A stretch of 64,000 nucleotides of DNA, taken from NCBI RefSeq assembly GCF_009765825.1, contig NZ_LMUR01000018.1, forward strand, positions 1,023,704-1,087,703, read 5' to 3'. The notes beneath the pieces were generated by a model. That model searched no databases, had not been told where the DNA came from, and worked only from the letters and a program-made list of their open reading frames with translations. Each line of letters opens with the position of its first letter. Position 1 is the first letter of the stretch. A program made the position numbers and the translations under genes. Source of the DNA: Granulicella sp. L60 (GTDB lineage: Bacteria > Acidobacteriota > Terriglobia > Terriglobales > Acidobacteriaceae). Positions 16,966 through 25,374 of the stretch are shown piece by piece.

Positions 16966-17382
16966 TTAGTGAGCAACCGCAACTGCCGCCGGTTCGGCGA
17001 CGCTGTTCTTCTTCTTCCAGTCGCCGATCGCCGCACGGATCGCGTCTTCTGCGAGGACCGAGCAGTGAATCTTAACCGGAGGAAGCGCAAGCTCCTTCAC
17101 GATATCGGTGTTCGAGATTGCGAGCGCCTCGTCGATGGTCTTGCCCTTCACCCACTCGGTTGCGAGCGAGGAAGAGGCAATGGCCGAGCCGCAGCCGAAG
17201 GTCTTGAACTTGGCATCTTCAATCACATTGGTCTCGGGGTTGACACGAATCTGAAGCCGCATCACGTCGCCGCACTCGGGTGCGCCCACCAGGCCGGTGC
17301 CAACTTCGCTCGAAGCCTTGTCCATCTGACCGACGTTCCGGGGATTATTGTAGTGGTCAATTACCTTGTCGCTATATGCCAT
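16966..17382 (-). CDS. iscU: Fe-S cluster scaffold IscU
   Basis: Scaffold on which [2Fe-2S] clusters are built. 138 residues with the three ligand cysteines: C37 in GAPECGDVM (with D39), C64 in FGCGSAIASSS and C107 in KIHCSVLAEDAI. The sequence LPPVK (residues 100-104), the site recognised by HscA, is intact, implying an HscA partner elsewhere in the genome. Start MAYSDKVIDHYNNPRNVG is canonical. Gap to iscS is 81 bases. Confidence 0.97.
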   Translation of the reverse strand: MAYSDKVIDHYNNPRNVGQMDKASSEVGTGLVGAPECGDVMRLQIRVNPETNVIEDAKFKTFGCGSAIASSSLATEWVKGKTIDEALAISNTDIVKELALPPVKIHCSVLAEDAIRAAIGDWKKKNSVAEPAAVAVAH

Positions 17383-17463
17383 GATTACTGCCCTCCATCG
17401 GGTCTCACTTCTTTAGATGATAACTCTTATCGTTATGGTGCGCGCTTTACGACAGCCACCAGA

Positions 17464-18744
17464 TTAGTGCGCTGCCCACTCAATCTTTGTGAGGTCGATG
17501 CCTTCCTTGACCATCTCGTACAGGGGCGAGAGCTCACGCAGTTTGGAGACGACGTCGATCAACTTATCAGAGACGTAGTCCACTTCGGCCTTAGTGTTGA
17601 AGCGGCCAAGTCCGAACCGGATGGAGCTGTGCGCCACGTCGTCGCCCAGGCCCAAAGCCTTCAATACATATGATGGCTCGAGTGTGGCCGAGGTGCAGGC
17701 CGAACCGGAGGAGACCGCGATGTCGTTGATTCCCATCAGCAGACTCTCTCCCTCGACGTAGACGAAGCTCATGTTGAGGTTGCCGGGCAGGTGATGGTCC
17801 ATGTTGCCGTTGACGTGCACGTAGTCCAACGCCTTCTCAAACTTGGCTTTGAGGTAGTCGCGAAGCTCGATGAGGCGCTTGCTCTCGGCCTCCATCTCCT
17901 CGCCCGCGATCTCGCAAGCCTTGCCGAGGCCGACGATACCCGGGACATTCAGTGTGCCGGAGCGCATGCCGCGCTCGTGGCCTCCGCCGTTGATCTGTTC
18001 GGAGATCTGCACGCGCGGATTGCGGCGACGAACGTAGAGCGCTCCTACACCCTTGGGTCCGTAGATCTTATGCCCGGAGAGTGAAAGCACGTCGATATTG
18101 TCTTTCTGCACATCGACAGGGATCTTGCCGACTGCCTGCACGCCATCGGTGTGGAAGATAACGCCCTTTTCGTGGCAGAGCTTGCCGATCTCGGCGATCG
18201 GTTGGATTACGCCAATCTCGTTGTTCGCATACATCAGGCTGACGAGGATGGTCTTGTCGTCGATGGCGTGCTTCAGGTCTTCGATGTCGACGAGGCCGTC
18301 TGCCTGTACCGGCAGGTAGGTGACGCGATAGCCCTGCTTCTCGAGCTTCTTGCAGGTGTCGAGCACAGCCTTATGCTCGGTAACCTGGGTGATGATGTGG
18401 TTGCCGCGCTCGCGGTACATCTCTGCGATGCCCTTGATGGCGAGGTTGTTGGACTCGGTGGCGCCGCTGGTGAAGATGATCTCTTTTGCGGTCGCGCCGA
18501 TCAGTTTGGCGATCTGTTCGCGTGCCTTTTCGACGGCCTGTTCCGCCTCCCAGCCAAAGGAGTGGTTGCGGCTGGCAGCGTTACCGAAGACCTTGCCGAA
18601 GTACGGCATCATGGCATCCAGCACGCGTGGATCCATCTGCGTCGTTGCGTGGTTATCCATATAGATCGGCAGCGTGACGCCGGCCGGCAATGGTTTGGTG
18701 GACTCACTGATCACTACGCCGTTGTTGCTCATATCGTTGCTCAT
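17464..18744 (-). CDS. iscS: Cysteine desulfurase IscS
   Basis: PLP-dependent enzyme that supplies sulfur from cysteine. 426 residues: substrate-site region [34 protein letters not shown], the [14 protein letters not shown] histidine, the PLP lysine in [19 protein letters not shown], and the mobile loop with the active cysteine [17 protein letters not shown]. The ~20-residue N-terminal extension before [10 protein letters not shown] is not conserved; a second in-frame Met is at residue 5. It lies directly downstream of iscR (72 bases) and upstream of iscU. Confidence 0.97.
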   Translation of the reverse strand: MSNDMSNNGVVISESTKPLPAGVTLPIYMDNHATTQMDPRVLDAMMPYFGKVFGNAASRNHSFGWEAEQAVEKAREQIAKLIGATAKEIIFTSGATESNNLAIKGIAEMYRERGNHIITQVTEHKAVLDTCKKLEKQGYRVTYLPVQADGLVDIEDLKHAIDDKTILVSLMYANNEIGVIQPIAEIGKLCHEKGVIFHTDGVQAVGKIPVDVQKDNIDVLSLSGHKIYGPKGVGALYVRRRNPRVQISEQINGGGHERGMRSGTLNVPGIVGLGKACEIAGEEMEAESKRLIELRDYLKAKFEKALDYVHVNGNMDHHLPGNLNMSFVYVEGESLLMGINDIAVSSGSACTSATLEPSYVLKALGLGDDVAHSSIRFGLGRFNTKAEVDYVSDKLIDVVSKLRELSPLYEMVKEGIDLTKIEWAAH

Positions 18745-18816
18745 CGTTACTCCTGAACTTTTGTGTGATCGTTAAAAACTATTCCGTTGCCAGCCGATGA
18801 TCGCGCCGGTTGAATG

Positions 18817-19284
18817 CTAGATTGCGATGCTTACCAGACCACCGCCCACCGGGGCGCCTGTCCCGGCATGCTCTCCGTCTCCAGATTCGATCAGGTCTGC
18901 GATGCGGATGCCATTCAGCAGATCCTTGATGCTGTCGTTTACTTTACGCAGTGGTTCTTTGATGGTGCAGTGACCCGCAAGGTCGCAAGTTCCGTGGATC
19001 GTAATGCAGCTTGTGATGAAGAGCGGCCCGTCGATGGCACGAATGACCTCGAACGCTGTGATCTCATTTGACCGCCGGGCGAGTGCGTATCCGCCGTTGG
19101 TACCGGCGTGGGAGACGAGAAGACCGGCCTTCGCCAGTGTCTGCAGAATCTTTGCGAGGAGCTGCGGAGGAATATGGTAGGCCTCGGCGATGTCCTTCGC
19201 GCTATGCGCGCTGCCGTCGGTCTGCTCTGCAAGATACTTCAGAGCCATCAGACCGTAATCCGCTTTTTTGGTCAGACGCAGCAT
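18817..19284 (-). CDS. iscR: Rrf2-family Fe-S regulator IscR
   Basis: Winged-helix regulator that senses Fe-S status and controls the isc operon. 155 residues: N-terminal MLRLTKKADYGLMALKYLA, recognition region PPQLLAKILQTLAKAGLL and GTNGGYALAR, and three cysteines C93, C100, C106 (SCITIHGTCDLAGHC) for a [2Fe-2S] cluster. Spacing between the first two is one residue longer than in E. coli IscR (C92/C98/C104), so it could also be grouped with other Rrf2 sensors; position as first gene before iscS-iscU supports IscR. It reads divergently from the small zinc-ribbon gene. Confidence 0.92.
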   Translation of the reverse strand: MLRLTKKADYGLMALKYLAEQTDGSAHSAKDIAEAYHIPPQLLAKILQTLAKAGLLVSHAGTNGGYALARRSNEITAFEVIRAIDGPLFITSCITIHGTCDLAGHCTIKEPLRKVNDSIKDLLNGIRIADLIESGDGEHAGTGAPVGGGLVSIAI

Positions 19285-19498
19285 ATAGGATTCGCTCCCG
19301 CACCGGAAAATTGTTACAACTCAGACAATTCCAGTCCTAGATAGTGTACGTCCGGAGCGTCCGGCATGCAACCATGCTTTGTCACGCACTTGCCATAAAT
19401 TCACCACGTATTTGCAAGGCGAAATCCAGCCAAATCGGTGTTGACAAGGAAGGCGTGGACGGGCAAAATCCATACCATTCATACCTTCCTCCCCCCAA

Positions 19499-19663
19499 AT
19501 GACAGCTACTTGCAAACATCCCATCGTTAAGATCGTCGCCCGCGAGGAAGACGCGGAGTTCGTTGAATGCCAAAGCTGTGGAGAAGTATTTGATTCCGCA
19601 GAGTTTAGCGATATCGCCATAGAAGAGGAAGAGTCACTGACCAAGACGCCGGCTGAAGATTAA
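19499..19663 (+). CDS. Small zinc-ribbon-like protein, 54 residues
   Basis: Short frame opening MTATCKHPIVKIVAREEDAE, then FVECQSCGEVFDSAEF, then an acidic tail EEEESLTKTPAED. C5/H7 together with the C24-x2-C27 pair could form a zinc ribbon; the CxxCGxxF pattern is typical of such folds. It is divergent from iscR and its TAA overlaps the stop of the convergent phosphatidyltransferase gene by 4 bases (19660-19663). No Shine-Dalgarno is visible (upstream is C-rich), so it may be leaderless or translated weakly. Codon positions look normal for a gene. Function unknown. Confidence 0.6.
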   Translation: MTATCKHPIVKIVAREEDAEFVECQSCGEVFDSAEFSDIAIEEEESLTKTPAED

Positions 19664-20247
19664 GCGGCTGTCTGTTCGTGAGGGGAGCTCATCCTCTGAA
19701 TCACAATAAAAGCATACTGGGCGGCAGATAAGGGAGCTAGCACCGCGATGGCGCGCAGCAGAACGTCGCGCAGTGTCGAGAGCTGCGTTGCGGCGAAGAT
19801 CTTCTGACAGAGCACCGCGATCAGGGCAATGATCTGCATGAGTGTGTTGAGTTTGCCGAAGAGGCTGGGGCGGAAGTCGCGCAGGCTCCCTGTGGCGAAG
19901 AGCAGCGTGGAGATCAGCAGAATTCCTACGTCGCGGCTAAAGACAAGTACCGTGACATAGCGCGGGATCAGGCCAACGTGGGTCAGGACCACAAAGAGAG
20001 TGCTGAGGAGGAGCTTGTCGGCGATAGGGTCGAGATACTGTCCGAGCGTCGTCTTTTGACTGAGCCATCGTGCCAAGAGTCCGTCGAGCGCGTCGCTGAT
20101 ACCGGCGAGCATAAAGAGCGCGAAAGATGCAGTGTAGTGCCCGTCCAGGATCTCGATTACAAGAAAGGGGATGATGAACAGCCGCATGAGCGTAAGTAGA
20201 TTCGGCGCGGCGCGAAATTGGCTTAGAAAGGGCACGTCCAGGGTCAC
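19660..20247 (-). CDS. CDP-alcohol phosphatidyltransferase (PgsA-like)
   Basis: Integral membrane enzyme transferring a phosphatidyl group from CDP-diacylglycerol to an alcohol. 195 residues; the family signature D-G-x2-A-R-x8-G-x3-D-x3-D is present in SDALDGLLARWLSQKTTLG and QYLDPIADK. Several hydrophobic segments (for example LLLSTLFVVLTHVGLIP and LMQIIALIAVLC) fit the usual six helices. PNLLTLMRLFIIPFLV at the N-terminus is typical of phosphatidylglycerophosphate synthase, but other head-group specificities (e.g. cardiolipin synthase-like) are not excluded. It is divergent from tRNA-Val. Confidence 0.85.
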   Translation of the reverse strand: MTLDVPFLSQFRAAPNLLTLMRLFIIPFLVIEILDGHYTASFALFMLAGISDALDGLLARWLSQKTTLGQYLDPIADKLLLSTLFVVLTHVGLIPRYVTVLVFSRDVGILLISTLLFATGSLRDFRPSLFGKLNTLMQIIALIAVLCQKIFAATQLSTLRDVLLRAIAVLAPLSAAQYAFIVIQRMSSPHEQTAA

Positions 20248-20274
20248 TCAATCGTAAATCAAGTCAGTCGCAGG

Positions 20275-20304
20275 TTGCTCATGCATGTACGTTGCATTTA
20301 CACT
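20275..20304 (+). promoter_or_regulatory. Candidate promoter of tRNA-Val
   Basis: TTGCTC (20275-20280), 18-base spacer, TACACT (20299-20304), 12 bases before the tRNA 5' end. Sigma70-like but not perfect. Confidence 0.4.
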
Positions 20305-20316
20305 GATAGGACGCAC

Positions 20317-20393
20317 AGGCGCGTAGCTCAGTTGGTTAGAGCGCTACCTTGACACGGTAGAGGTCAGCGGTTCGAATCCGCTCGTGCCTACCA
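20317..20393 (+). tRNA. tRNA-Val (GAC)
   Basis: Complete cloverleaf of 77 bases including an encoded CCA. Acceptor stem AGGCGCG pairs with CGTGCCT (one G-T), D arm GCTC/GAGC, anticodon stem CTACC/GGTAG around the loop TTGACAC (anticodon GAC), T stem AGCGG/CCGCT around TTCGAAT. The gene sits alone between the phosphatidyltransferase and an exported protein gene. Confidence 0.97.
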
Positions 20394-20779
20394 TATCCTT
20401 TTCATAGCTTATGGGTAAAAGACGCATTAGTTTCTCTGTCGTCTTCACAGTCGCCCCAGGCGCAGGTTTTGCCAAGCCTGTTCAATATGGCTTCGGTACT
20501 ACTCAGACCAGAAAACACAATCGCTTGGCTTCGCGTATAAGTCATCAACCTTCCATCGTGCAAAGGGTCTTATAAAAGCTCCGCATTCAACTGCAGAGGG
20601 CGATTAGATAAGAGATCTGCATACTTCTGGTGGATGGTTCATTTTTTACTGCAACTGGGCCGTTCGGTGTAGCCTATCGCTAAATACAAAGAATAATGAA
20701 TAGCTCTTCCCAGGTGCTCCACTGCTTGTCGGTTTAGCTGTTCAGAATGGGCTCCCTTCAAACACCGGGTATCTGGGAC
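20394..20779. other. Spacer downstream of tRNA-Val
   Basis: About 385 bases with no recognisable gene. It is less GC-rich than its surroundings and lies directly 3' of a tRNA, a common integration point, but no integrase and no repeat of the tRNA 3' end was found nearby. The strand composition changes here (plus strand G-rich before, C-rich after). Confidence 0.4.
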
Positions 20780-22819
20780 ATGATGGACGCAGTATTCAAG
20801 AAAATAGACTTCCTTCTGTGTGTCTTTTTAGTTTTAATTCTCTCCCTCTCGTCTCTAGCTCAGCAGAAGCAGGAGCGCGCAATCGACTCGCAGCAGCCGC
20901 TGCAGGTAGACCTTCTCGCGCCGCTCGACGTAGGAAAGCTAAACTCTGGAAGCCGCATCTTCGCCAAAGCCCGTATCGAGTGGAGTACATCGACCTGTCA
21001 CATGCGTGCAGGAGCTACAGTCTCCGGCCACGTCATTGAAGTCGTCCGGCACTCCAAGGACAGCAAAGGCGCAAGCCTCACCGTCCTCTTCGACACCGTC
21101 GACTGCGAAGGCCATCCTGCTCACATTCCCCTCAACGTCTTCGCCATTATCGCCGCCGTTCAGCCCTCACAGGACATTCCCCTCGCCGACTACGGCAGCT
21201 TCGGCGCAGCCAGCACAGGACCACACATGGGCGGCGGAGGTGGTGGCGGAGGAGGCCACGCCGCAGTTCCCATGGATCGCAATCAGGACATTGCCGTCAC
21301 CGCCTCCGGCAAGCCTCTCACCCTTCCTGCAGTTATCGAACCCGGCCAGGTCTTCGGCCAGAAAAACCTCCTTCTCGCCGTAGGAACAGGCACAGACGGC
21401 GGCTCCACCCTATCCTCACCCCGCGGCAATTTCCGCCTCGAGTCCGGCTCCCAGCTCGTACTCATGCGAAAGCCCGTTGTCTCCCCCGCAGCCGAAACCG
21501 CCGTCGTTGCCTCAGCAAAAACCTCGTCCTCCTCCACCGAGACCGCCGAATCCAAAGCCAGCGACACCCAGCCTCTACCACCACCGCCAAAGCCCGAAGT
21601 CGACGAGACCGACATCTGCACCTCCCCATGCACCGTCCTCTCGTCCTCAACAGACAACAACCCTGCCTCGGCCGGAACCGCCTCAATTCTGCCCACTGCC
21701 CCCTTCGGCTACATCCCCCACGAAAGGGCGGAGTACAACGCCCTCAATCACGAAGCCGCCCTTACCTTTTTGGACGACCACAACCTCCTCTTTACCTTCG
21801 ATCTGCACAGAATCCGTCACCGCTACAGCGACGGCGTCCGCACCGAGACCATCCGCATCATCCGCGCCGTCATCGTCGACCCTGTCACCCACCAGACCAA
21901 ACGCGCCACAGACTGGCAGGTTCAGGGCAACGGTCAATACCTCTGGCCTCTCGGTCACGGCAGGCTCCTCGTCCACCTCGGCCACACTCTCAACCTCATG
22001 GACGCGCACCTCGAGTCCATCCGCTCTATCCCCGTCTCCGGCCAGCTCACCTTCGTCTCTCTCTCTCCCGACGGAATTCACATAGCCATTGGTACGCTGC
22101 ACGAGCGTCACAACCGCGAGATGCACGACCAGCTCGCCGAGATCATCCACAGCGAGCCTGAAGAGGACGTCGATGTTCAAGTCTTCGACGACAACTTCAA
22201 ACTCCTCCTCACCTCATACCAGACCACCACCCATCCGCCGCCCGTCCTCTCCAACGTCGGACAGATCCGTGTCATCTCCACCAAGCCCAATCACTGGCGC
22301 ATCCTCGAATACACCTGGGACCGCAACACTCGCGTCATCGCCGATCTCCTCTCCGCCTGCCGCCCCGAGATCTCCACCCCGCTTCCGCAGTCGCTCTTCC
22401 TCGTTGGCTGCAACACCTCGCCCCTCAGAAACTGGTATCGCGTCCTTCGCTCTGACGGCCACCCCATCCTGCTCGACCCAGGGTCTTCGCGCGAGATCGA
22501 ACAGGCCGCATCCAGCGACGACAACAGCCAGCTCGCAGTCCGTGTCGTGCACACCGACCACACCAAGGCCAACGGAGACTACTTCCACAAGGAAGATCTG
22601 GTCAGCCAGCAGATCTCCGTCTTCCGCGTCCTTGATGGCAAGCGTCTCTTCGGCATCTCCGTCAACGCCTCCCTCGCCGACCAGTCCTATGCGCTCTCAC
22701 CATCTGGTGACCGCCTCGCCGTTCTCACCGACGGAAGAATCTTCCTCTACCCCATGCCCACATCCGGCAACACTTCAGCCACTCCACCCCCGTCCACGTT
22801 ACCGACAAAACCTTCATGA
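20780..22819 (+). CDS. Exported protein of unknown function with Gly-rich linker and propeller-like C-terminus
   Basis: About 679 residues. A signal sequence (MMDAVFKKIDFLLCVFLVLI and LSLSSLAQQ) suggests export; starts at 20747, 20780 and 20783 are possible and none has a good ribosome site. The N-terminal part (RIFAKARIEWSTSTCHMRAG and ASLTVLFDTVDCEG) resembles the beta-rich domain found in other acidobacterial exported proteins. A run of nine glycines lies near residue 155, followed by a Ser/Thr/Pro-rich linker. The C-terminal ~350 residues contain repeated beta-type segments (VSLSPDGIHIAIGTLHE, YALSPSGDRLAVLTDGRIF) suggesting WD40-like/YVTN propeller blades. No catalytic motif recognised. 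C-rich third positions contrast with the next gene. Confidence 0.7.
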   Translation: MMDAVFKKIDFLLCVFLVLILSLSSLAQQKQERAIDSQQPLQVDLLAPLDVGKLNSGSRIFAKARIEWSTSTCHMRAGATVSGHVIEVVRHSKDSKGASLTVLFDTVDCEGHPAHIPLNVFAIIAAVQPSQDIPLADYGSFGAASTGPHMGGGGGGGGGHAAVPMDRNQDIAVTASGKPLTLPAVIEPGQVFGQKNLLLAVGTGTDGGSTLSSPRGNFRLESGSQLVLMRKPVVSPAAETAVVASAKTSSSSTETAESKASDTQPLPPPPKPEVDETDICTSPCTVLSSSTDNNPASAGTASILPTAPFGYIPHERAEYNALNHEAALTFLDDHNLLFTFDLHRIRHRYSDGVRTETIRIIRAVIVDPVTHQTKRATDWQVQGNGQYLWPLGHGRLLVHLGHTLNLMDAHLESIRSIPVSGQLTFVSLSPDGIHIAIGTLHERHNREMHDQLAEIIHSEPEEDVDVQVFDDNFKLLLTSYQTTTHPPPVLSNVGQIRVISTKPNHWRILEYTWDRNTRVIADLLSACRPEISTPLPQSLFLVGCNTSPLRNWYRVLRSDGHPILLDPGSSREIEQAASSDDNSQLAVRVVHTDHTKANGDYFHKEDLVSQQISVFRVLDGKRLFGISVNASLADQSYALSPSGDRLAVLTDGRIFLYPMPTSGNTSATPPPSTLPTKPS

Positions 22820-22983
22820 ATACTCGCCGCCCGTGGTGACAACACAAAACTGATTTGTCGAGTTGGATGGGAAGTTGCGTGGCAGGAGCTATGATGTTGC
22901 TCGCTGCAAAATTCGCAAGATACACTCTGCTGAATCCATCGCAGGTGTTTCGGGAACTTTCAAGTGAACGTCCAGGAGAGCTC

Positions 22984-24861
22984 ATGTTTAGAGGTAAGGA
23001 TGTCAGGCAGTTTGTTGTTGGAGCGATCTCGCTTGCTGCGATTTGTGTGTTTACGGCTGCGGCGGTGGCGCAGCTGCCGTTGGAGACGCAGGACCGTAAA
23101 CAGCAGGAAGGAGCCCAATCCCCTGCCGCTGGCGGCTCGAGTACGGGGGGGGCGCACGCCGCGGTGTTGGATGCGGAGAAGCGTCCGATTACGGCGGGAG
23201 GCTTCGTGAAGACTGGGCCGATTATCTTTCAGGACATCGCGGCGAAGGCCGGGCTTGCGGGATGGAAGCATGAGATGGGGACGCCGGAGAAGAACTACAT
23301 CCTGGATACGATCGGTTCTGGGGTTGGGTTGATTGATTACGACAACGACGGCTGGCTCGATATATACATGGTGAACGGATCGACTGACGATGCGATGAGT
23401 GGGAAGAAGCCTGCGCCGCATGCTGCGCTCTTTCACAACAACCATGACGGTACGTTCACGGATGTTGCGGCGAAGGCGGGGGTGCAGAACGACCGGTGGG
23501 GATTCGGCGTAGCCATTGGGGACTATGACAATGATGGCTGGCCGGATATCTATGTCTCGAACTTCGGCAAGAACAGGCTTTATCACAACAACCACGACGG
23601 CACCTTTACCGATGTTGCGGAGAAGGCGGGGGTTACGCTTGGCAACTGGTCGACTGGGGTGACGTGGGGGGACTATGACGGTGATGGGCGGCTGGATCTG
23701 TTTGTTGCGGGGTATGTGCACTACGATCTGAGCGCGCAACCGGAGTCGGGCGGTAAGGCGTTCAACTTCTGCGAGTTTCGTGGGGAGCGGGTGATGTGCG
23801 GGCCGCGCGGGCTGAAGGGTGAGAGCGACCATCTGTTTCATAACAATGGGGACGGCACGTTTACGGATGTGAGCGTTAAGGCCGGGGTCGCCGATACGGC
23901 GGGATACTACGGTCTGGCCGCGGCTTTTGTGGATATCAACAACGATGGACGGCCTGATCTTCTGGTTGCGGACGACTCTACGCCGAACTATCTCTACCTG
24001 AATAAAGGGGATGGGACCTTTGAGGATGTCAGTTATATCTCGGGATATGCGCTGAACAAGGATGGGCGCGAGACCGCGTCGATGGGCATTGCGATTGGGG
24101 ATTATCGCAATAACGGTCTGCTGGATCTGTATCACACGACGTTCTCGGACGACTACAAACCGCTGTATCGGAACGATGGCGATACAAACTTTACGGACAT
24201 CAGTTATGAGGCGAATATAGCGGAGATTACGATCCCTTTTCTGGGTTGGGGGACTGCATTTTTCGACTATGACAACGATGGATGGAAGGATCTTTTTACC
24301 GTGAATGGGCATGTGTATCCAGCGGTGGATCGCACGGCGTGGGGTACGACGTGGGCGCAGCGGCCGTTGATGTTTCACAACATCAAGGGGACGAAGTTCG
24401 AGGTGGTTCCTGCGGTGGAGGGGACGGGTTTGGCGGAGGTGATGCCTTCGCGGGGCATGGCGTATGGGGATCTGTTCAACGATGGGAAGGTGGATGCTGT
24501 TGTAAACAATATGGATTCGGCGCCGGCGCTGTTGCGGAATGTGACGGAGGAGCAGAATCACTGGATCGGTTTCAAGCTGGTGGGCGGGGCGAAGAGTCCG
24601 CGGGATGCGATTGGGGCCACGGTTTACCTGACGGCGAATGGGATGCGGCAGCGCGAGGATGTGTATAGCGGCGGCAGCTTTGCTTCTTCGTCGGATCCTA
24701 GGCCGCACTTTGGGATTGGAAGTGCGACTTCGGTTGAGAAGGTTGAGATTCATTGGCCCAGCGGGGCGAAGGAGGAGGTTGTGCCTTCGGGGGTGGATCG
24801 GATCTTTACGGTGGTGGAGGGTAAGGGGATTCAGAGTGCTCCGGCGGGGAAGAAGCCTTAA
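22984..24861 (+). CDS. CRTAC1/ASPIC-type FG-GAP repeat protein, exported
   Basis: 625 residues. Start at 22984 is supported by AGGAG (22974-22978) and a following signal peptide (FVVGAISLAAICVFTAAAVA, cleavage near AVAQ). About seven FG-GAP/VCBS repeats carry calcium-loop motifs: DYDNDGWLDIY, DYDNDGWPDIY, DYDGDGRLDLF, DINNDGRPDLL, DYRNNGLLDLY, DYDNDGWKDLF, DLFNDGKVDAV. The C-terminus matches the ASPIC/UnbV domain (HWIGFKLVGGAKSPRDAIGA, HFGIGSATSVEKVEIHWPSG). Such proteins are predicted integrin-alpha-like propellers outside the cytoplasm; biochemical role is generally unknown. A multiheme cytochrome gene follows, a pairing often seen in soil bacteria (from general knowledge). Confidence 0.92.
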   Translation: MFRGKDVRQFVVGAISLAAICVFTAAAVAQLPLETQDRKQQEGAQSPAAGGSSTGGAHAAVLDAEKRPITAGGFVKTGPIIFQDIAAKAGLAGWKHEMGTPEKNYILDTIGSGVGLIDYDNDGWLDIYMVNGSTDDAMSGKKPAPHAALFHNNHDGTFTDVAAKAGVQNDRWGFGVAIGDYDNDGWPDIYVSNFGKNRLYHNNHDGTFTDVAEKAGVTLGNWSTGVTWGDYDGDGRLDLFVAGYVHYDLSAQPESGGKAFNFCEFRGERVMCGPRGLKGESDHLFHNNGDGTFTDVSVKAGVADTAGYYGLAAAFVDINNDGRPDLLVADDSTPNYLYLNKGDGTFEDVSYISGYALNKDGRETASMGIAIGDYRNNGLLDLYHTTFSDDYKPLYRNDGDTNFTDISYEANIAEITIPFLGWGTAFFDYDNDGWKDLFTVNGHVYPAVDRTAWGTTWAQRPLMFHNIKGTKFEVVPAVEGTGLAEVMPSRGMAYGDLFNDGKVDAVVNNMDSAPALLRNVTEEQNHWIGFKLVGGAKSPRDAIGATVYLTANGMRQREDVYSGGSFASSSDPRPHFGIGSATSVEKVEIHWPSGAKEEVVPSGVDRIFTVVEGKGIQSAPAGKKP

Positions 24862-25374
24862 CTTTTTCGGCTTCGGTTTTTGATTTCTTTGTGCACTTTT
24901 TTCTGCGTGGTGGTGGAGCGGAGAAGTGTGGAGTTTGTTGGGCTTTTTGGAGGGGGTTTTGCAAATTGGTGTGTTTTGGTGTGGTAGTTTGCTGGTGAGT
25001 TTTGGTAATTAGCGTGGTGAAGATGGTTGGTTAGCTGCTGGTTTTTGGAAGGTGGAAAGTACGACAGGTTTTTGCAGTTTATTTTTCGGGGTTGGACTGG
25101 TTTGCGGGATCGCTGTTTGGTCTCCACCTTTTGATTGAGTTTTTCGTCCACCCTGGGGATCTGTTCACCCTTGGTTTGTGGAGACTATGATCCTGTGGCG
25201 TCGGCTTCTTTCCCCTACTCCTTCTGCTGGTTCGCGGTTTGGCTTCAGGTTGGTTGCAGTGGTTGGGGGGAATGTTGGAATTGGATACAGAGTTGAGAGA
25301 AGTTTGGAAGTACGTCCGGTTGAGGCTGAGGAAGACAGGCTGATGCGGCGGAGATGCAGTGAGGTCAGGTTGTC
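24862..25374. other. Intergenic region with repeat R3
   Basis: About 510 bases between the CRTAC1 gene and the multiheme cytochrome gene. The first half is T/G-rich and contains repeat R3 copy A. Frames on the minus strand translate to Thr/Pro/Lys/His-rich strings and are not credible proteins. Confidence 0.6.
24935..25095 (+). repeat. Dispersed repeat family R3, copy A
   Basis: T/G-rich element sharing TTGCTGGTGAGTT, a GTGGTGAA..TGGT segment, GGTGGAAAGTACGACAGG and a following TTTTTGCAGTTTATTTTT with 56630-56785. The shared blocks keep the same order and spacing in both copies. Confidence 0.75.

Noticed and set aside
20394-20779. Genomic island attachment site beside tRNA-Val
   Set aside because: No integrase and no direct repeat of the tRNA 3' end was seen within the following segment.
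22960-24753. Long antisense open frame (597 codons) opposite the CRTAC1 gene
   Set aside because: It is rich in Arg/Ile/Leu with no domain, reads exactly opposite a strongly supported gene and results from high-GC, G-rich third positions.
24862-25151. Minus-strand small protein in the R3 region
   Set aside because: Thr/Pro/Lys/His-rich translation of a T/G-rich repeat; the repeat itself is the better explanation.
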